This document shows positions 60,543-64,000 of a stretch of DNA of 64,000 nt, one piece after another (within the stretch, counting starts at the first letter, position 1; each line of letters opens with the position of its first letter). A program made the translations under genes and the position numbers. This DNA comes from Pirellulales bacterium (GTDB lineage: Bacteria; Planctomycetota; Planctomycetia; Pirellulales; JACPPG01). Location: assembly GCA_036499395.1 (NCBI GenBank), contig DASYDW010000139.1:1-64000 (forward strand), given 5' to 3'. The notes under the pieces were generated by a model that was not told where the DNA came from, did no database searches, and saw nothing but the letters and a program-made list of their open reading frames with translations.

Positions 60543-62180
60543 GTGGCCAAACGACCGCCAAAGCCGATGCCCAAACCGATGATCATGCCGCGCGAGTTCC
60601 TGCACATGTGCCGGCGCCGCATGCGTGCGGTAAAGATCGCCGACACGACCGGGGTCTCGATGACCGGCGCCAGCCTGTTGATGCGGACGCTGATCTTCCG
60701 CCGGTTGTTGTTGCGCGAGATTTTGGGACCGGATGAAAAGTTCGTGGGGCTGCTGGTTCCTCCCTCGGCCGGCGCGGTGTTGGCGAACATCGCCGTGCCG
60801 TTGTGCGGCCGCGTGCCGGTGAACCTGAACTACACGGTTTCGTCGGACGTGATGAATTCCTGCATTCGGCAGGCGAATATCAAGCACGTGCTGACCAGCC
60901 GTAAGGTGCTCGAGCGTTTCAAACTCGACATCGATGCCGAGCTCGTGTTCCTCGAAGATTTTCGCAACAAGGTCACGACGATGGACAAGCTCGTCGCGGC
61001 CTTCCAGACGTATGCATGCCCGCTATCGATCCTCGAACGTCAATTGGGCGTCGATAAAATCAAGGACGACGATCTGCTGACGGTGATTTTCACCTCGGGC
61101 TCGACTGGCGAGCCTAAGGGAGTGATGCTCACGCAGCGCAACGTCGCGTCGAACGTCGAGTGCGTCGATTATTTGCTGCAACTGCACTCCGGGGACTGCG
61201 TAGCCGGCATCTTGCCGTTCTTCCATTCCACCGGTTTCACGACAACGTTGTGGACGGCGCTGTCGCTCGATCCGAAAGGTGCCTATCACACCAGCCCGCT
61301 CGAAGCGCGGCAGGTGGGCGAAATGTGCCGAAAAGAAAACGTGACAATTCTCGTTTCGGCGCCGACGTTTTTGCGGAACTATTTGCGCCGCTGTCCGGCC
61401 GAAGATTTTGCCGGCGTCGAGATGGTATTGACCGGTGCTGAGAAGCTGCCGATCGAATTGTCCGAGGCCTTTGAGCAGAAATTCGGCGTGCGGCCGGGTG
61501 AGGGATACGGCACAACCGAGCTGTCGCCGATCGTGGCGTTTCACGTTCCCAAGACACGCGTGACGAAGCCCAGCCAACTAACCTGCAAGGAAGGGACCGT
61601 TGGTCACCCGATTCCCGATGTGCAAGTAAAGGCCGTGAATCCCGACACGGGCGAAGATCTAGGGCCCAATGAGGAAGGCGTGCTGTGGTTCAAAGGGCCC
61701 AACGTGATGAAGGGGTATCTGAATCGGCCTGACCTCACGGCCAAGGTGATCAAGAATGGCTGGTATAACTCCGGTGATGTCGGGCTGGTGACCTCGGACG
61801 GGTGTATCAAAATCACTGGCCGGCAAAGCCGCTTCTCGAAAATCGGCGGCGAAATGGTGCCGCACATCAAAATCGAAGAGACGTTGCAAACGGTCACTGC
61901 CGCTGACCCAGACGAGTTGACCTTCGCCGTGACCGGCGTCCCCGATCCGACACGGGGCGAGCGATTGGTCGTGCTGTACACCGATCTACCACGCGCGCCA
62001 GATGAAATCTGTCGCGAACTAGCCGGACAGGGGTTACCGAATATCTGGATCCCTTCGCCAGACAGCTTCTGCAAAGTCGAGGCGATTCCTGTGCTGGGAA
62101 CCGGCAAGCTCGATCTGCGTGGGTTGAAGGATCTGGCCCTCGAACGTTTTGGCGGCGAAGCCGCTGGGGCGCGGTCATAA
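60543..62180 (+). CDS. AMP-binding acyl-activating enzyme
   Basis: A 545-residue adenylate-forming enzyme resembling the acyl-ACP/CoA synthetase part of Aas. Motifs: FTSGSTGEPKGVMLTQRN (phosphate-binding), YGTTELSPIVAF (adenine site), YNSGDVGLVTSDGCIKITGR and a C-terminal catalytic Lys region GTGKLDLRGLKD. It should activate a fatty acid with ATP, then load it onto CoA or ACP. The acyltransferase domain of Aas is absent. The GTG at 60543 is used; an ATG at 60585 is possible. Confidence 0.9.
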   Translation: MAKRPPKPMPKPMIMPREFLHMCRRRMRAVKIADTTGVSMTGASLLMRTLIFRRLLLREILGPDEKFVGLLVPPSAGAVLANIAVPLCGRVPVNLNYTVSSDVMNSCIRQANIKHVLTSRKVLERFKLDIDAELVFLEDFRNKVTTMDKLVAAFQTYACPLSILERQLGVDKIKDDDLLTVIFTSGSTGEPKGVMLTQRNVASNVECVDYLLQLHSGDCVAGILPFFHSTGFTTTLWTALSLDPKGAYHTSPLEARQVGEMCRKENVTILVSAPTFLRNYLRRCPAEDFAGVEMVLTGAEKLPIELSEAFEQKFGVRPGEGYGTTELSPIVAFHVPKTRVTKPSQLTCKEGTVGHPIPDVQVKAVNPDTGEDLGPNEEGVLWFKGPNVMKGYLNRPDLTAKVIKNGWYNSGDVGLVTSDGCIKITGRQSRFSKIGGEMVPHIKIEETLQTVTAADPDELTFAVTGVPDPTRGERLVVLYTDLPRAPDEICRELAGQGLPNIWIPSPDSFCKVEAIPVLGTGKLDLRGLKDLALERFGGEAAGARS

Positions 62181-62550
62181 CCGTAGCCCACTCTCCGACG
62201 AGCATCGTGCGGTTGTAACACTGTGCGATGGCGATCGTTTCTGTTGTGGCTCGGTAGGAGAAGCTGCCTGTCGTGGTGCGCTTCACCGCGCTGTGTAACA
62301 TCTACGCCACGCAACCTGTAACACGGCCCTGCGCGCTGTGAAACATTGCGGCCCAAAATCACCCAGCTTGAAACCAGTTGCTTCGGGGGATAGGAGGCAC
62401 GCAAAAGTAGTGGATTATTTCCTTGACTTACCTTGTTTGCGCGGGACTATGGCAGCGTTTTGCCATCCTTCACTCGCGACGTGGTGATGCGGGGTCACCG
62501 GCGGGCAGCGTCCGAGCGTGTACTTGAGCAAACGACACGGAGTTACGCTA
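62181..62550. other. Intergenic region upstream of the PEP-CTERM peptidase-like gene
   Basis: About 370 bases. TTGACT at 62423-62428 could be a -35 box, but the -10 position is poor. GGAG at 62539-62542 serves the next gene. No other feature was found. Confidence 0.4.
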
Positions 62551-64000
62551 ATGGAGAGCAACATCCACGCGACTAGGGGCTATCGTTCGAACCAGTATTT
62601 CGCGCATCTTCGACCACTGGCTCTTCTTGCTCTTGCCGCCTTCTGCGGCCTGCTTGATGCCCGCCCGGTAACGGCGCAATTCGATGGCATCACGATCACT
62701 CAGGGCAATCTTGACCTCGATGATGACACCGTCGACGTCACGTCCTACGGCACGGTGCAGGTCGACGCCGCTACTTTGACCAGCACCTTCGGAGTTCCAA
62801 GCGGCTACTTGAACCTCGTAGATAGCAGTGGCAATTGGGTCACCGAGAACCTACCGGTCAGTTCGACCGACGGATTCGACGCCAGTTCGATCAATCTCGA
62901 AACCCCCGATGGCCAGACCGACACATTGGACGGGCTGAAGGTGAGCTTCACGCCGGCCCCACTTTTCACGCCCCCCAACACGGGACCAACGCTGTCGTTT
63001 TCGATCACACCGCAAACCGCGAACAACGGCGGATTCGATGGGGGTGTCGCCGGCGCGATCTCTGGTCCGACGTTGTCGTTCAGCCTCTCAGGCGTGACCT
63101 ATAGCGCATCACAGGCCGGAGTTCCCAACGTACAGTCCGCCGACAATCAGTGTGCGCCGGCCGCCATTGCCAACGATTTAAACTGGCTGGCCACGCAATA
63201 CGGCGCCAGTAAAGGGGTCACGATTCCGAATCCCAACGTGACGGGACGCTACGGGCAGACCAGCTACAACTCCGGCGTATCGAACACTCTGGTTCCCAAT
63301 GGCAACGCCAACAATACAAGCATCGTCGGCGGGCCGTTGAATAATCCGAAAGCGCCTCAAGAGAACGCCGCGGTGGCTCCCACGCCGTTGGTTGCCAATC
63401 TGGACCAGACCATGGGCCGGCTCGACTCGGCCCGGGCACCGGTTTGGGTCTACAACGGCGTGACAACCAAATATGCCGATGCGAATGCCGGTGTGGTGCC
63501 GTCCTTCATCGTGCAAGGCGCCGCGCAATACATCGCCAACGTCGGAGATACGAACAAGCTCGGGATCTACACGCAAGGCACTTACTTGTTCGCCCATCCG
63601 GCAGCCGCGACCGCCGGCGTCGCCGTTGCCTATAACAACAGCGTGCCGACGATGACCACGATCATCAACGCGCTGGCCGATGGCGACACGGTCATGGGAG
63701 GCTACTACTACACCAAAGGGGGTGGGCACGCCATCGATATCATCGCCGCCGGGTATACCAACGGCGTCCCGTGGCTGAAATTGCAGTCCGACTGGGCGCA
63801 GACCAGCTCGAACCCGAACGGTGATCCGCTGGACGGGTTGCTAACGACCAATGGATCGTCGGCCGTGAAGTTTTCGTACGTCCAGCCCACCGCCGCCGGG
63901 CTGACGCTGAATGACGGTTACGGCAACGCCAGCTTGCAGACGATCATCGTCATGTATCCGATTGGCAATGCCGTGCCAGAGCCTTCTACGTGGATGCTGC
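62551..64000 (+). CDS. Secreted C39-like cysteine peptidase fold protein with PEP-CTERM tail, cut by the window edge
   Basis: At least 483 residues, open to the right edge. It has a long leader with a hydrophobic stretch (LRPLALLALAAFCGLLDARP), a beta-rich Asp/Thr-rich part, then SADNQCAPAAIANDLNWLA (Cys201), later GGGHAIDIIAAGY (His393) and WLKLQSDWAQ (Asp414). This Cys-His-Asp order is that of papain-like C39 peptidases. The visible end reads NAVPEPSTWML, the start of a PEP-CTERM sorting tail, so only its helix and basic end are missing. GGAG lies 8 bases before the ATG. Protease activity is inferred from the motif; the substrate is unknown. Confidence 0.78.
   Translation, partial: MESNIHATRGYRSNQYFAHLRPLALLALAAFCGLLDARPVTAQFDGITITQGNLDLDDDTVDVTSYGTVQVDAATLTSTFGVPSGYLNLVDSSGNWVTENLPVSSTDGFDASSINLETPDGQTDTLDGLKVSFTPAPLFTPPNTGPTLSFSITPQTANNGGFDGGVAGAISGPTLSFSLSGVTYSASQAGVPNVQSADNQCAPAAIANDLNWLATQYGASKGVTIPNPNVTGRYGQTSYNSGVSNTLVPNGNANNTSIVGGPLNNPKAPQENAAVAPTPLVANLDQTMGRLDSARAPVWVYNGVTTKYADANAGVVPSFIVQGAAQYIANVGDTNKLGIYTQGTYLFAHPAAATAGVAVAYNNSVPTMTTIINALADGDTVMGGYYYTKGGGHAIDIIAAGYTNGVPWLKLQSDWAQTSSNPNGDPLDGLLTTNGSSAVKFSYVQPTAAGLTLNDGYGNASLQTIIVMYPIGNAVPEPSTWML

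Overview
The window is high-GC bacterial DNA that reads as a member of the Planctomycetota, most likely Pirellulales. The support is several lineage-typical families together: DUF1559 prepilin-like proteins, a planctomycete cytochrome c/DUF1549/DUF1553 protein followed by its DUF1501 partner, a second DUF1501 protein, PEP-CTERM proteins, formaldehyde-activating enzyme with an NAD(P)-dependent methylene-tetrahydromethanopterin dehydrogenase, and small planctomycete-style membrane proteins. The species is not identified.

Bases 1 to about 9,520 are an integrated mobile element abutting a tRNA-Pro(CGG) gene (9523-9597, minus). Its visible genes are the N-terminus of a tyrosine recombinase (cut by the window edge), a HARE-HTH protein, a terminase pair (small and large subunits), a ParB-domain/DNA methyltransferase fusion, a large primase-helicase, a small unknown protein and a large serine recombinase whose last codons lie inside the tRNA gene. 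No capsid, portal or tail gene is visible. Between the primase-helicase and the methyltransferase lies an iteron-like array (five exact and three near copies of a 10-bp motif, 4628-4946) that I read as a candidate replication origin. The whole resembles a capsid-less phage satellite and is the best candidate here for an undescribed system.

From about 10.2 kb on, the sequence is chromosomal. 10-17 kb holds a DUF2293 protein, a membrane histidine kinase, pyrF, ndk, a nicotinamidase and a DUF1559-type lipoprotein. 17-23.5 kb holds a group with metal-binding features (two DUF1559 proteins, a PepSY membrane protein with a His-rich loop, a Cys/His-rich anchored protein), another DUF1559 protein and mscL with a zinc-ribbon tail. 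23.7-35.9 kb holds the PSC/DUF1549/DUF1553-DUF1501 pair, an EF-hand protein, an acyltransferase, a second DUF1501 protein, a Lys/Ala-rich basic protein, an OprB-type porin and a YhiN-type flavoprotein. 35.9-38.1 kb holds three unrecognised genes that look less GC-rich than their surroundings.

38-48 kb holds metabolic genes: an M42 aminopeptidase, a FadB/FadJ-like beta-oxidation fusion, a PEP-CTERM protein, a DUF151 nuclease, and the aspartate-to-threonine set hom, an apgM-like gene (probable homoserine kinase substitute) and a four-ACT aspartate kinase. 48-64 kb holds a SYLF protein, enoyl-CoA hydratase, an alpha/beta hydrolase, a WD40 protein, a zinc-ribbon membrane protein, mtdB and fae for H4MPT-linked C1 transfer, a STAS/HATPase partner-switching pair, small membrane proteins, a CPBP protease, an acyl-activating enzyme and a secreted C39-like PEP-CTERM protein cut by the right edge.

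Gene calls rest on reading translated motifs by eye; no database search was possible. No rRNA genes or CRISPR arrays were seen.
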